Shown here in pieces: positions 25,509 to 33,712 of a stretch of 60,470 bases of DNA; positions within the stretch are counted from its first letter, which is position 1, and each line of letters begins with the position of its first letter. Under the pieces are notes generated by a model. That model saw only the letters and a program-made list of their open reading frames with translations. It was not told the origin of the DNA and made no database searches. Location of the stretch: positions 1 through 60,470 of the forward strand of contig CAKZZS010000057.1 of assembly GCA_937884975.1 (NCBI GenBank), read 5' to 3'. A program made the translations under genes and the position numbers. The stretch is from an uncultured Clostridia bacterium. GTDB lineage: Bacteria; Bacillota; Clostridia; Oscillospirales; Acutalibacteraceae.

Positions 25509-25856
25509 TTATTTTAAAAATTCGTCTTTCTTTTCAAGGATGGCAGCGCCTGCCCTGCAGCCGTCGCAGATACAAACTGTTTCGCCGTTTGCCTTTGCTT
25601 CTCTCGCCGCTTTAAGCTTACCGTCGAGAGCATCTCCGAAAATCCCCTTTGCCGCGTCGGATTCAAAGAATGCAAGCGTGGAATCAAGCGCGCAAACATC
25701 CTCTTCAAGCTCGGCAATAAGCATTTCGGCTTTAGCCTTTTCATTTCCGCCGTCAGTATCGTTTAAATATATTTTGCAGGCTTCTCTCAATTCGGGACAC
25801 GTGCTTGACGCGTTAAGCACTGCTTTTACCAATTCTTTTTTCTCATTTGCAGTCAT
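25509..25856 (-). CDS. Small helical protein with Cys pairs, upstream of the COG0523 GTPase
   Basis: The 115-residue acidic, mostly helical protein begins with MTANEKKELVKAVLNAS. It contains single cysteines near residues 20, 27 and 55, and a C-terminal CICDGC cluster that could bind metal. I recall similar short proteins annotated only as hypothetical or wrongly as Hsp90-like; no reaction can be assigned. It is transcribed directly ahead of the metallochaperone (16-base gap), so it may be its client or partner. The ATG follows GGAGG. Confidence 0.65.
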   Translation of the reverse strand: MTANEKKELVKAVLNASSTCPELREACKIYLNDTDGGNEKAKAEMLIAELEEDVCALDSTLAFFESDAAKGIFGDALDGKLKAAREAKANGETVCICDGCRAGAAILEKKDEFLK

Positions 25857-25887
25857 TTTAGTTTCCTCCGTTTGTTTTTATTTTATG

Positions 25888-25915
25888 ATTATATCACAAA
25901 TAATCGTTAAATCAA
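25888..25915 (-). promoter_or_regulatory. Promoter of the small-protein/COG0523 operon
   Basis: Reading leftwards, TTGATT (25915-25910) lies 16 bases before TATAAT (25893-25888). There is no obvious Zur or NikR palindrome. Confidence 0.6.
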
Positions 25916-25931
25916 ATAGTAAACTTGCACA

Positions 25932-25960
25932 TTGTTAAAAAAAATATAAAATGTTATAAT
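25932..25960 (+). promoter_or_regulatory. Promoter of the ydcF-like/phosphoesterase/transporter run
   Basis: TTGTTA (25932) lies 17 bases before TATAAT (25955). It diverges from the COG0523 operon promoter. Confidence 0.65.
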
Positions 25961-25991
25961 TACATATTGATAAACAAACGGGGTTGTTGTG

Positions 25992-26456
25992 ATGAATTGC
26001 GAATATATTCTCATTCTGGGCGGTCCGATTAAGGATAACAAGCCGAGTGACATTCTTTTAAAGAGAATAGAAACGGGCGCGCGCGTTTTAAAGGAGCGCC
26101 CGTCCTCAAAGGCGGTGGTTTCCGGCGGTATGACGGCAAAAAGCTGTTCGGTTACGGAAGCCGAAATAATGAAGAACGCACTGATGGAGCTCGGTATTGA
26201 AGAGGAAAGAATTATTCTTGAAACCGAGGCTATGACCACGCTTGAAAATTTTAAAAACACAGCCGCTTTACTCGGCGACAACGCAGTTGTCAGCTTCGTG
26301 ACAAGTGAATTTCACATCTGGCGCAGTAAAAAAATAATGAAAAAAGCCGGGGTGAGCTATTCCCCTATACCTGCTGCGAACGGTGAACACTCACTGAAAT
26401 TCAGAATTCGCGAGGCATTTTTAAGACCGCTTGCGGCTGTTGGGATAATATGGTGA
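25992..26456 (+). CDS. YdcF family (DUF218) protein
   Basis: This 154-residue protein is a DUF218 domain with the family landmarks ILILGGPIKDN, AVVSGGMTAKS, EAEIMKNALMELGI and VSFVTSEFHIWRS. DUF218 proteins (YdcF, SanA, ElyC) are linked to envelope polysaccharide or lipid carrier metabolism. Here the domain stands alone without a membrane anchor, so it may be cytoplasmic and closest to YdcF. Either of two adjacent starts (GTG 25989 or ATG 25992) is possible. The phosphoesterase gene follows after four bases. Confidence 0.8.
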   Translation: MNCEYILILGGPIKDNKPSDILLKRIETGARVLKERPSSKAVVSGGMTAKSCSVTEAEIMKNALMELGIEEERIILETEAMTTLENFKNTAALLGDNAVVSFVTSEFHIWRSKKIMKKAGVSYSPIPAANGEHSLKFRIREAFLRPLAAVGIIW

Positions 26457-26460
26457 TAAT

Positions 26461-27450
26461 ATGGGTAAGAAAGCAATTGATACAGTAGACCTCGAACTTA
26501 CTGAAATGCAGGATAAAATGCTTTGTGTCGTCGTAGACGGCTATAAGGAAATACCTCCTTATTCCGATGATGACCCGATTGTTGCCAACGAAGGCTCGAA
26601 GCTCAATTTTGTCGTATGGGGCGACCCGCAGATTTCATCCCTCTCCCCTCTCCGTTCGGCAAGAGTATTCAGAGCTCACACGGACATCCTCTCGTCAAAA
26701 ACCGTTTTTGACGCGCTTGTGTTGGTCGGCGATATTACGGAATACGGCAAAAGAAAAGAATACAAAATGATGGCGCAGTTTATGCGGCGGATGCAGAACA
26801 AAGTCGACAGATTCTTTGCCGTACCCGGTAATCACGATATAAGAATCCGCGATTTCAAAAGTCAGGTCAAACAGTTTGCTTCGTTTATGGCATCAGTTCA
26901 AAACGGCGTACCGAATCCCGAGGACAGATATTGGTTTTCAAGCGAGGTCAAGGGATATAAATTCATTATGCTCGGCTCGGACAGGAACACGTTTGAGGGC
27001 TCGTACATAAGCGGCAAACAGTTAAACTGGCTTGACAGCGAGCTTAAAAATTCAGACAAAAGTAAACCTGTTTTTGTTTTTAACCATCAGCCGCTGAAAA
27101 ACACAAACGGGCTTCCGAAAACCTTTTTGGGAAGAGGAAAATGGCGCGGCTCCGTCGGCTGGGACTCTGACAAATTAAGGGCAGTTTTTGAAAAGTACAA
27201 CAATGTTATATACATTACGGGGCATCTTCACTACTGCACAAGCGAGTACACATACGAGGACTGCGGAAGCTTTAAGGCAATTAACGCGCCGACCGTCGGC
27301 GTTATAAATCACGGTCCTTTCAAGCGGTTTACACAGGGACTGATTTTCAGCGTTTTTGAGGACAGAATTGAAGTGCGTTCGCGCATTTTCGGCGAGGGCA
27401 AATATGTCCCCGATAATATAAAAAACAGCAGTTTTACAATTCATATTTAA
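26461..27450 (+). CDS. Metallophosphoesterase
   Basis: The 329-residue soluble protein has phosphoesterase motifs in order: a variant first motif VVWGDPQIS, LVLVGDITEYGK, AVPGNHDIR, FNHQPL and YITGHLHY. The first motif reads WGDPQ instead of the common DxH, so one metal ligand (His) appears replaced by Gln, as in the Dx[HQ] variants. No signal peptide. It follows the DUF218 gene by four bases and precedes a GPH transporter by 17, so the three form one operon. The substrate is unknown. Confidence 0.83.
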   Translation: MGKKAIDTVDLELTEMQDKMLCVVVDGYKEIPPYSDDDPIVANEGSKLNFVVWGDPQISSLSPLRSARVFRAHTDILSSKTVFDALVLVGDITEYGKRKEYKMMAQFMRRMQNKVDRFFAVPGNHDIRIRDFKSQVKQFASFMASVQNGVPNPEDRYWFSSEVKGYKFIMLGSDRNTFEGSYISGKQLNWLDSELKNSDKSKPVFVFNHQPLKNTNGLPKTFLGRGKWRGSVGWDSDKLRAVFEKYNNVIYITGHLHYCTSEYTYEDCGSFKAINAPTVGVINHGPFKRFTQGLIFSVFEDRIEVRSRIFGEGKYVPDNIKNSSFTIHI

Positions 27451-27467
27451 CATAAAGGAGAATGAAT

Positions 27468-28979
27468 ATGAGTGAAATTTTAAACAAAAGATATGTCGGC
27501 AAAAAGGAGCTTTGGATGTTCTCTTTGGGCGGACTCGGTCAGGGTATGATTTACGCCATGATGTCAAGCTACATAAGCGACTACTATGTCAACGTACTTC
27601 AGCTTCCGCTGATTTTTGCGCTGCTGCTTATGCTGCTTGCCCGTGTATGGGACGCAATTAACGACCCGATTATGGGCATTATCGTTGACCGCCATCAGAC
27701 AAAATGGGGAAAATTCAAGCCCTATATTCTTTTTGCGGCTCCGTTTATTGCAATTCTTACGGTGCTTATGTATGTAAGCCCGACCTTTAAGAACGACCCG
27801 AGGCAGACAAAGCTTATGATTTTCTGCGCGGTCGTATATGTACTTTGGGGTATGATTTACACAATGGCGGACGTACCGTTCTGGAGCTTCCCGAATGTTA
27901 TTACGCCGAATTCCGAAGAGAGAAGCCACGTTGTTTCGTTTTCAAAAATCTGGAACTCGGTCGGCTCGGCTCTTCCCGAGGTTATTTTCTTTATTCTCCC
28001 CTTTATTCTTCCGAAATTCATGGGCACAAACGAGGGACTTGAATACACCAAGGCGACCTACAGAGTGCTTTCAATAACGGTTGTCATACTCGGTTCAATT
28101 CTTTATGTAAACTCATATTTCCATATCAAGGAAAGAGCGGTTCCTCCGCCGACAAAGAAGGTACCGGGCGAACCGTCAACATTAAAAAGAGTGTTTACCT
28201 GTAAGCCGTTGCTTCTCATAATCGCAATGGGCATTCTTTCAAGCGGAAGATATATGGTTCAGGCAGCTGCAATTCACGTTGCAAGATACGCTTTTTATAT
28301 CGGTCCCGACCTTACGGGTATGACTCAGGCTGAAATTAACGAAGCCGTTTCCAAATCCGTTTCAAGCGTTAAGACGATTTTCCAGCTTTGCGCGGTTGTA
28401 GGTATGTTCGGCGCAACCATTCTTATGCCCAAGCTTATGCAGAAATTCGACTACAAAAAGCTGCTTATCACAACCTGTCTTGCAGGCTTTGTTGCGTCAA
28501 TAGGCACAACGCTTATAGGCTGGTTCACAAATAACCTTTATATCTGCATTCCCTTTATTCTTGTTCAGTGCATCCCCCTGGGCGTTATAAACACAATTTC
28601 AATTGCAATGATTTATGACTGCCTTGACTACATGGAGCTGAAAACCGGTCACCGCGACAATGCGCTCGGCTCCGCCTGCCAGGGACTTATCAACAAATTC
28701 GGTTCGGCATTTTCAACCTGCGGAATTATCGTTATGTATATGTTCATCGGCTTCAAGCCCGAGGATATGCTTAACAACCAGGTTATAAGACCTGCAACCG
28801 AGCTTTTGAGAACCCAGAATTTTGCTATGTTCTCACTCGTTTCACTTGTTCCCGGTATCAGCATGCTGCTTTGCTCAATTCCGATGTTCTTCTATAAGCT
28901 CTCGGGTGAAAATAAAAAGAAAATGCAAAAAGAGCTTGAAGCAAAGAGAGCCGCAGAAGGCTTTACAGTAAACGAATAA
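27468..28979 (+). CDS. GPH-family sugar:cation symporter
   Basis: The 503-residue protein has about twelve hydrophobic segments and the GPH signature DAINDPIMGIIVDRHQTKWG after the second segment. It is distantly related to the GPH carrier at 15.1 kb but lacks that one's N-terminal extension. It likely imports a glycoside, pentoside or uronide. I chose the ATG at 27468, seven bases after AAGGAG; an ATG at 27462 is only one base from it. The downstream gene is a secreted peptidase-like protein 22 bases away, which gives no clue to the sugar. Confidence 0.9.
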   Translation: MSEILNKRYVGKKELWMFSLGGLGQGMIYAMMSSYISDYYVNVLQLPLIFALLLMLLARVWDAINDPIMGIIVDRHQTKWGKFKPYILFAAPFIAILTVLMYVSPTFKNDPRQTKLMIFCAVVYVLWGMIYTMADVPFWSFPNVITPNSEERSHVVSFSKIWNSVGSALPEVIFFILPFILPKFMGTNEGLEYTKATYRVLSITVVILGSILYVNSYFHIKERAVPPPTKKVPGEPSTLKRVFTCKPLLLIIAMGILSSGRYMVQAAAIHVARYAFYIGPDLTGMTQAEINEAVSKSVSSVKTIFQLCAVVGMFGATILMPKLMQKFDYKKLLITTCLAGFVASIGTTLIGWFTNNLYICIPFILVQCIPLGVINTISIAMIYDCLDYMELKTGHRDNALGSACQGLINKFGSAFSTCGIIVMYMFIGFKPEDMLNNQVIRPATELLRTQNFAMFSLVSLVPGISMLLCSIPMFFYKLSGENKKKMQKELEAKRAAEGFTVNE

Positions 28980-29001
28980 CTTTTTCCAAGGTTGGACTTT
29001 A

Positions 29002-30735
29002 ATGAAAAATACTCTTTCAAAAGTTTTATTATTATTCATTACCGTTCTTACCCTGAGCCTTTCGCTCGGGGTAAGTTCTTTTGCAGCCTTTACAAGGGTT
29101 TTTGAAAGGTGCGTAACGGTAAACGACGTTACCGAAATAAAAACCTCGCCCTATGACGAAGGCGACACAAACGCCGTTCTGAATAAAGGCGACAGCTTAA
29201 TAAGGGTTGCAAGAGATTTTCAGGTGACTGACGGCGTCAGTTGGGACAGAGTTCTTCTCAATAGCGGCAGAACGGGCTACGTCCGGACGGATTATATCTC
29301 CGTAAGTGAAAGCGCGGAAAAGCTTGAGCTAAAAAAAGACTCGGTAAAAGCAGGCGTCAACGAAACAATAGATATAAAGCCGTACATAAAGGGTTACACC
29401 AAAGAAATACGCTTCTTTTCCTCAAATCAAGCCGTTTTATCCGTAACGAAGGACGGAAAGGCAACCTGTCTTAAAAAGGGAAGCGCATTTATCGGCATAT
29501 ATACCGAAAGCAAAACTGCGGTTTTTAATATTGAGGTATTAAGCGAGCCAACGGCGGTCACATTAAACGAAAAGTACACCGAAATAAAAAAGACGGACAC
29601 CTTTGACCTTAATTCATACTGCGTCGGAGGATATTCGTTAAGGCGTCAATTCGGCATTTCCGACGAAAGCATTGCAACGGTAAATTCAAGCGGCGTTGTC
29701 ACGCCGAAGAAAAACGGAACCGTTACCGTCTGCGTAAGAACCTATAACGGAAAGAAAGCATACTGTAAAATAAAAATATGTGACCACCCGGTAAAAGTAG
29801 CAATAGTAAATGAAAACAACACCGTCCAGAAGGGCTCGGACAATCACCGCGTAAATATCAGGCTTACAAACGGCTCTTACGTTAAAAAGGTATATTATTC
29901 CGTCAGCAATAAAAAGATAGCCACCGTTGACGAAAACGGATATGTCACGGGAAAACGGACGGGCAAAACGGTTCTTACGGTAAAAACAGACAGCGGAGTG
30001 TACTCAAGCGTTACGCTTTATGTGACGGATGATTCACTGTTTCTTAACCGAAACGCTACGCAGGTTTCTCTCGATTACAAAAACGTAACGAAAATAAAAT
30101 ACGGCTACTCCTATCACGGAAGAAATCTTGAGGCTTTTATTATAACGAATGCGGACAGCGGAACATATAAAAAGACGCTGTTTATGGATTTTGCCATTCA
30201 CGGCTTTGAGGACGAATATTTTCGCGACGGTCAGGTACTTGTCAAAGAGGGAAACGCTCTTGTTGAATATTTTGCAAAGCATTCCGACCTACTCGGCGAT
30301 TACAGACTTGTTATTGTCCCCTGCGCTAATCCAGACGGCACTCACGCAGGAAGAAATAATCTTCGCGCCAGCAAAACCGCGTTCGGAAGATGCACCGCAA
30401 ACCACGTTGATATGAACCGCGATTTCGGCGCCTTCAGGGCGAAAGAAACGGTTGCCTTAAAAAATATTATTGTAAAAAGCAAACCGACGGTTTACCTGAA
30501 TTTCCACGGCTGGTACAACGAGGCGATAGGCTCAAAGGACCTTTGCAAGCTTATTAAAAATAAGCTCGGTCTCAAGGAGGTTGATAATCATTACGGCGCT
30601 TCCTCCGGTTACGCTATCGGTTGGGTACACTATAATCTCGGCATTCCCGTTGCGCTTGTTGAGTATCCCTCCTCCTCGGAGGTTTACACAGACAAGGATA
30701 TAAAAATGATTTTAGCTATTACAAAAACATACTAA
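29002..30735 (+). CDS. Secreted M14-like zinc carboxypeptidase with SH3 and Ig-like domains
   Basis: This 577-residue exported protein has a signal peptide (about 1-29), a bacterial SH3-like domain (about 35-112; ends GYVRTDYISV), three Big2-type Ig-like units (about 115-345; VATVNSSGVVTPKKNGT and similar) and an M14-like domain. Zinc ligands are plausibly His400 and Glu403 in HGFEDE and the His of FHGW (about 502). The NPDG..NLRAS and VDMNRDF motifs bind the substrate carboxylate, and Glu554 in VEYP is the likely catalytic acid. Such enzymes often trim peptidoglycan peptides or the gamma-D-Glu bond; the SH3-like domain fits wall binding. Confidence 0.85.
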   Translation: MKNTLSKVLLLFITVLTLSLSLGVSSFAAFTRVFERCVTVNDVTEIKTSPYDEGDTNAVLNKGDSLIRVARDFQVTDGVSWDRVLLNSGRTGYVRTDYISVSESAEKLELKKDSVKAGVNETIDIKPYIKGYTKEIRFFSSNQAVLSVTKDGKATCLKKGSAFIGIYTESKTAVFNIEVLSEPTAVTLNEKYTEIKKTDTFDLNSYCVGGYSLRRQFGISDESIATVNSSGVVTPKKNGTVTVCVRTYNGKKAYCKIKICDHPVKVAIVNENNTVQKGSDNHRVNIRLTNGSYVKKVYYSVSNKKIATVDENGYVTGKRTGKTVLTVKTDSGVYSSVTLYVTDDSLFLNRNATQVSLDYKNVTKIKYGYSYHGRNLEAFIITNADSGTYKKTLFMDFAIHGFEDEYFRDGQVLVKEGNALVEYFAKHSDLLGDYRLVIVPCANPDGTHAGRNNLRASKTAFGRCTANHVDMNRDFGAFRAKETVALKNIIVKSKPTVYLNFHGWYNEAIGSKDLCKLIKNKLGLKEVDNHYGASSGYAIGWVHYNLGIPVALVEYPSSSEVYTDKDIKMILAITKTY

Positions 30736-30754
30736 AAACAAAACAAAATGATTA

Positions 30755-30789
30755 TCCCGGAATCGTTTTACCGACTCCGGGATTTTTTT
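30755..30789. terminator. Bidirectional terminator
   Basis: TCCCGGAATCG pairs with CGACTCCGGGA (one mismatch), followed by TTTTTTT. It separates two convergent genes. Confidence 0.8.
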
Positions 30790-30802
30790 GTTAATTCACT
30801 GT

Positions 30803-33040
30803 TCAGTTTTCGTAATAATCGTATTGTGCATTGATATCTCTGCAATACTCCATATTACCGTTATAGAAACGTTTTACGCCCGAATCGACCTTGAAGGTTT
30901 CATCTCCGTCTTTACACATTAAGGTTCCCTCATAGTCATCGATGTCAAAATCGGTAATATAAACATATTTGCCGTCGTAAATTCCGAAGGAATTCGGCGA
31001 GAAATAGATGTCGTCGCCTATCTTTTCCTTTTCGCCGTCCTTGAACTTATATACCGTGCTGCCATACGTCTTCTTGTCGTAATCCGTGGAATAATAAATT
31101 GCGCCGTCACCGTCGGTTTCAACCATTAAGTCGTAAACGTCATCTATCTTTTCCTTGTCGGAAAGATAAACAGTGCAGGTATAATCGTCCTCGTCATACG
31201 AATCGTAATAATTCGGCTCGCCGCCAATCATCATAAAGCCGTTGCAATCCTCGGCAACAAGCGTAGCCTCCGCAAAGGTACTGCCGATTTTAAGAGTGTA
31301 GAAATCGTATATTTCTTTCTTTGATTTCTTCGCCTTTGTAAACAGATAGTACTCGCCTGCTTTTGAATCAACATAAACTGCCGAAATATCATCATCCGTT
31401 TCAAGCTCGGTGTTACTTCCGTTACTTGTTACAAAGTCCTTATATTCAGCCTGTTTTACGAACGAATCGTAAATATCGTCATAATAGTTTACGTCATCAA
31501 TAGCGATTTTCTTCATATCGGCTACAGCCGTTGAAATAACTCTTGCCCTGTACGCAGTATTAAGTCCGTTCAGGTCGGAAATATAGTAAAAATTATCCGC
31601 ATTTTCAAAAACCTTATTCGACTCCGTGCCGTCATAATAGTAAACATCATAGCAGGATGTGATTATTCTCTCGGACAAGGACTCCCTGAGCTCATTTCTG
31701 TATTCAGCCTGGTCATAATTCTTCCAAGCTTTTTGGTAATTCTCCTGTGCCTTATCCCTGGCAGCGTAGTAAGCGTCGTAGTCAAATACTTCCTCGTATT
31801 CTTCCCAATAGTCGTTATAAACCTCTTTGTAGTACTTTTCGGAGTCAACCTCAAAATCCTCCCACTTGGGTTCAACAAGCTTCTTATCGGACTCGGCGTA
31901 CTTGTCGTCAACCATATCATAATAGGTTATTTCATCTGTGTTGACCGTATAATAAACGCCTTTTTCGGTTACATAAAAGTAATTGATTTTTTCATCCGAA
32001 ATCTTCTGCTTATCTTCTCCGGGTTTAAGGGAATACAGTTTGTCGTTATCCGTATAGAAGATTTCAGAACAGTCAGACTTACAGTTAAAGTCTTTACAGG
32101 ATTTTATTAAAATATCATACTCGGGATGTTCGTCTGTAAAATCAATAATGCCTACCTCATAATAGCTCTTGTCATAATCGTCCTCATCGGAATAATAATG
32201 GGAACAAATAGCTTTTGAGGAATCGGTATCAAGATAGCGAATATAAACATCCGAAGCAACCTTCTCAAATTCTCCCTTTGGTTCGCCGTAGTAAATCTTA
32301 TCATTTTTAAGATAAATGATTTTATTCAGATTCTCATCAAGCGTATATGTCGAAGAAACATTTTTTGCTATAAGAGTGCCCTCATCCTTTTCATTGAAGA
32401 TTTCCTTGTAATAAAGGTCGTATTCATAATCGTAATCGCTTTCACTTGATTTTGAATTTCTCTCTGAATAAAGGATATGCTTTGAGTCCTTTGAAATAAT
32501 GAATAAATCCGCAAAACTATCCGTAATATGGACGGGCTCCTCTTTTTCATTAAGTGTTTTGCATACATAAAGGTCCTCTCCCGAAACATAGACAAACGGC
32601 GCTTCCGTTTTCTTTTCGGGAAGATTTGTAATAACAAAATAAGCGCCAACGCCGAGAATGGCAACAAGAATAACGGCGAGCACAGCTATAAGAGCCTTCT
32701 TACCGCCCTTCTTCTTTGTCTTAACATTCACCGGATTCTGCTGGAAATTATCCTGATAATAATTCTGAACCATCGGCTCCGAATTTACGTTAATCGGCAT
32801 TGGATTTACATTAACCGGTACAGGATTTACGTTAACGGGAACAGGACTTGCATTTATCGGTTCGGGTTCATTCGGCACAAATGCAGGTGAAGGCTTATCG
32901 GTAAGCACTACAGTCTCTTCAAAATCCATTCCGAAAAGCTCATCCATCTCACCGTTCTGCACAGGTTCAACCTTCGCGCCGCATGAGAAGCAGAAATTTG
33001 TTCCCTCCGGTAATTGAGTTCCGCAATTATGACAAACCAT
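30803..33040 (-). CDS. Large zinc-ribbon membrane protein with extracellular beta-rich domain
   Basis: The 745-residue protein has a zinc ribbon (CHNCGTQLPEGTNFCFSCG), a Pro/Asn/Val-rich repeat (PVPVNVNPMPINVN), one membrane segment (KKALIAVLAVILVAILGVGAYFVI) and about 600 acidic, Tyr-rich extracytoplasmic residues. Repeating strand patterns such as KDSKHILYSERN and NLNKIIYLKNDKIYYG suggest a beta-propeller, TolB/DUF5050-like. A helical insert lies near residues 385-450. The ATG at 33040 is seven bases after GGAGG. Role unknown; it is the third zinc-ribbon anchored exoprotein here. Confidence 0.78.
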   Translation of the reverse strand: MVCHNCGTQLPEGTNFCFSCGAKVEPVQNGEMDELFGMDFEETVVLTDKPSPAFVPNEPEPINASPVPVNVNPVPVNVNPMPINVNSEPMVQNYYQDNFQQNPVNVKTKKKGGKKALIAVLAVILVAILGVGAYFVITNLPEKKTEAPFVYVSGEDLYVCKTLNEKEEPVHITDSFADLFIISKDSKHILYSERNSKSSESDYDYEYDLYYKEIFNEKDEGTLIAKNVSSTYTLDENLNKIIYLKNDKIYYGEPKGEFEKVASDVYIRYLDTDSSKAICSHYYSDEDDYDKSYYEVGIIDFTDEHPEYDILIKSCKDFNCKSDCSEIFYTDNDKLYSLKPGEDKQKISDEKINYFYVTEKGVYYTVNTDEITYYDMVDDKYAESDKKLVEPKWEDFEVDSEKYYKEVYNDYWEEYEEVFDYDAYYAARDKAQENYQKAWKNYDQAEYRNELRESLSERIITSCYDVYYYDGTESNKVFENADNFYYISDLNGLNTAYRARVISTAVADMKKIAIDDVNYYDDIYDSFVKQAEYKDFVTSNGSNTELETDDDISAVYVDSKAGEYYLFTKAKKSKKEIYDFYTLKIGSTFAEATLVAEDCNGFMMIGGEPNYYDSYDEDDYTCTVYLSDKEKIDDVYDLMVETDGDGAIYYSTDYDKKTYGSTVYKFKDGEKEKIGDDIYFSPNSFGIYDGKYVYITDFDIDDYEGTLMCKDGDETFKVDSGVKRFYNGNMEYCRDINAQYDYYEN

Positions 33041-33166
33041 TTTCATTCCTCCGTAAAAATTCAATTTACCTTAAAATTATACAACAACCGACAATTTTTG
33101 TAAATAGAAATTATATTTACTAAACGGCACGCAAATAAAAAAGATTAAAAAAATAGAAAATTATAC

Positions 33167-33195
33167 TTGATAAATTGAAAAAGATGTGTTATATT
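33167..33195 (+). promoter_or_regulatory. Promoter of tRNA-Gln
   Basis: TTGATA (33167) lies 17 bases before TATATT (33190), about 28 bases upstream of the tRNA. Confidence 0.65.
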
Positions 33196-33223
33196 ATCTC
33201 TTGCTGAAACGCAAAGAATATTT

Positions 33224-33294
33224 AGAGGCATAGTGTAACGGTAACACTCCGGACTCTGACTCCGTCATTCAAGGTTCGAATCCTTGTGCCTCTG
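33224..33294 (+). tRNA. tRNA-Gln (anticodon CTG)
   Basis: The 71-base gene has acceptor AGAGGCA paired with TGCCTCT plus discriminator G, and the tRNA-Gln anticodon arm CGGA-CTCTGAC-TCCG with anticodon CTG, which reads CAG. The T arm is AAGG-TTCGAAT-CCTT. The outermost pair of the anticodon stem is C-T, a mild oddity. CCA is not encoded. Confidence 0.93.
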
Positions 33295-33303
33295 TAAAAG
33301 AGA

Positions 33304-33330
33304 AAAACACACCGCAAGGTGTGTTTTTTC
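33304..33330 (+). terminator. Terminator of tRNA-Gln
   Basis: AAAAACACACC pairs with GGTGTGTTTTT across GCAA, ten bases after the tRNA. Confidence 0.85.
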
Positions 33331-33351
33331 TTTTACACGAAAGTATCAAAT

Positions 33352-33489
33352 AAGGATTCGAACCGAAGGATTTGAGCGTTAAAAAAACAGTCCTGTGGAC
33401 TGTTTTTAGCGAAAATGTGCGAAGGTGTAAGCCGAGCACGCAAAGAATTGTGCAAGCAATTCTTTGTCGAATCCTTGTGCCTCTGTAAG
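33352..33489. repeat. tRNA-associated hairpin element, copy 1
   Basis: The element begins with AAGGATTCGAAC, the inverse of the tRNA-Gln T arm. It holds hairpins ACAGTCC-TGT-GGACTGT and AAAGAATTG-TGCAAG-CAATTCTTT, plus the motif GTGCGAAGG.GTAAGCCGAGC. It ends with TCGAATCCTTGTGCCTCTGT, an exact copy of the tRNA-Gln 3' end. There is no open reading frame of note. Confidence 0.85.
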
Positions 33490-33504
33490 AATAAGATTGC
33501 TATC

Positions 33505-33533
33505 TTGACAAAGATAGCAACCCTTTTTATAAT
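33505..33533 (+). promoter_or_regulatory. Perfect-consensus sigma-A promoter of an intergenic RNA
   Basis: TTGACA (33505) lies exactly 17 bases before TATAAT (33528). The spacer is embedded in an inverted repeat (TTGCTATCTT/AAGATAGCAA) that could bind a regulator. Confidence 0.75.
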
Positions 33534-33539
33534 ACTTTT

Positions 33540-33640
33540 GATAAGTCATACGGATGCGGTATGATGAAATCAACGTAATCAGCGGGGGACTATGGATGCG
33601 CCAGCTAAGCGCAAACCCAGGCCCCTCGGCTGATTTTTTA
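33540..33640 (+). ncRNA. Candidate structured small RNA of about 100 nt
   Basis: A transcript starting near 33540 would contain a CATAC/GTATG hairpin, then a multi-stem region. In it ATCAGC pairs with GCTGAT, GGGG with CCCC, TGG with CCA, and GCGC with GCGC (loop CAGCTAA), ending in a T run. The closing stem plus T run makes a terminator. No ribosome site or reading frame is present. It does not match the SRP RNA, 6S, tmRNA, T-box or common riboswitch signatures that I can recall. Start and end are estimates. Confidence 0.6.
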
Positions 33641-33712
33641 TATTACGAAATCTAACGATAACCCTTTTTTGTTAGAATAGCAATCTTTTTTCTTTTATAC
33701 AGAATTATAATA

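Noticed and set aside
33497..33528. Hairpin TTGCTATCTT/AAGATAGCAA plus T run as a terminator
   Set aside because: No gene ends just before it, and the same bases form a perfect TTGACA-17-TATAAT promoter. I list it as promoter; a double role is possible.
33540..33640. SRP RNA, 6S RNA or a known riboswitch
   Set aside because: The GGAAG..AGCAG motif of SRP RNA is missing, the size is wrong for 6S or tmRNA, and no downstream gene is in reach of the terminator on the same strand.
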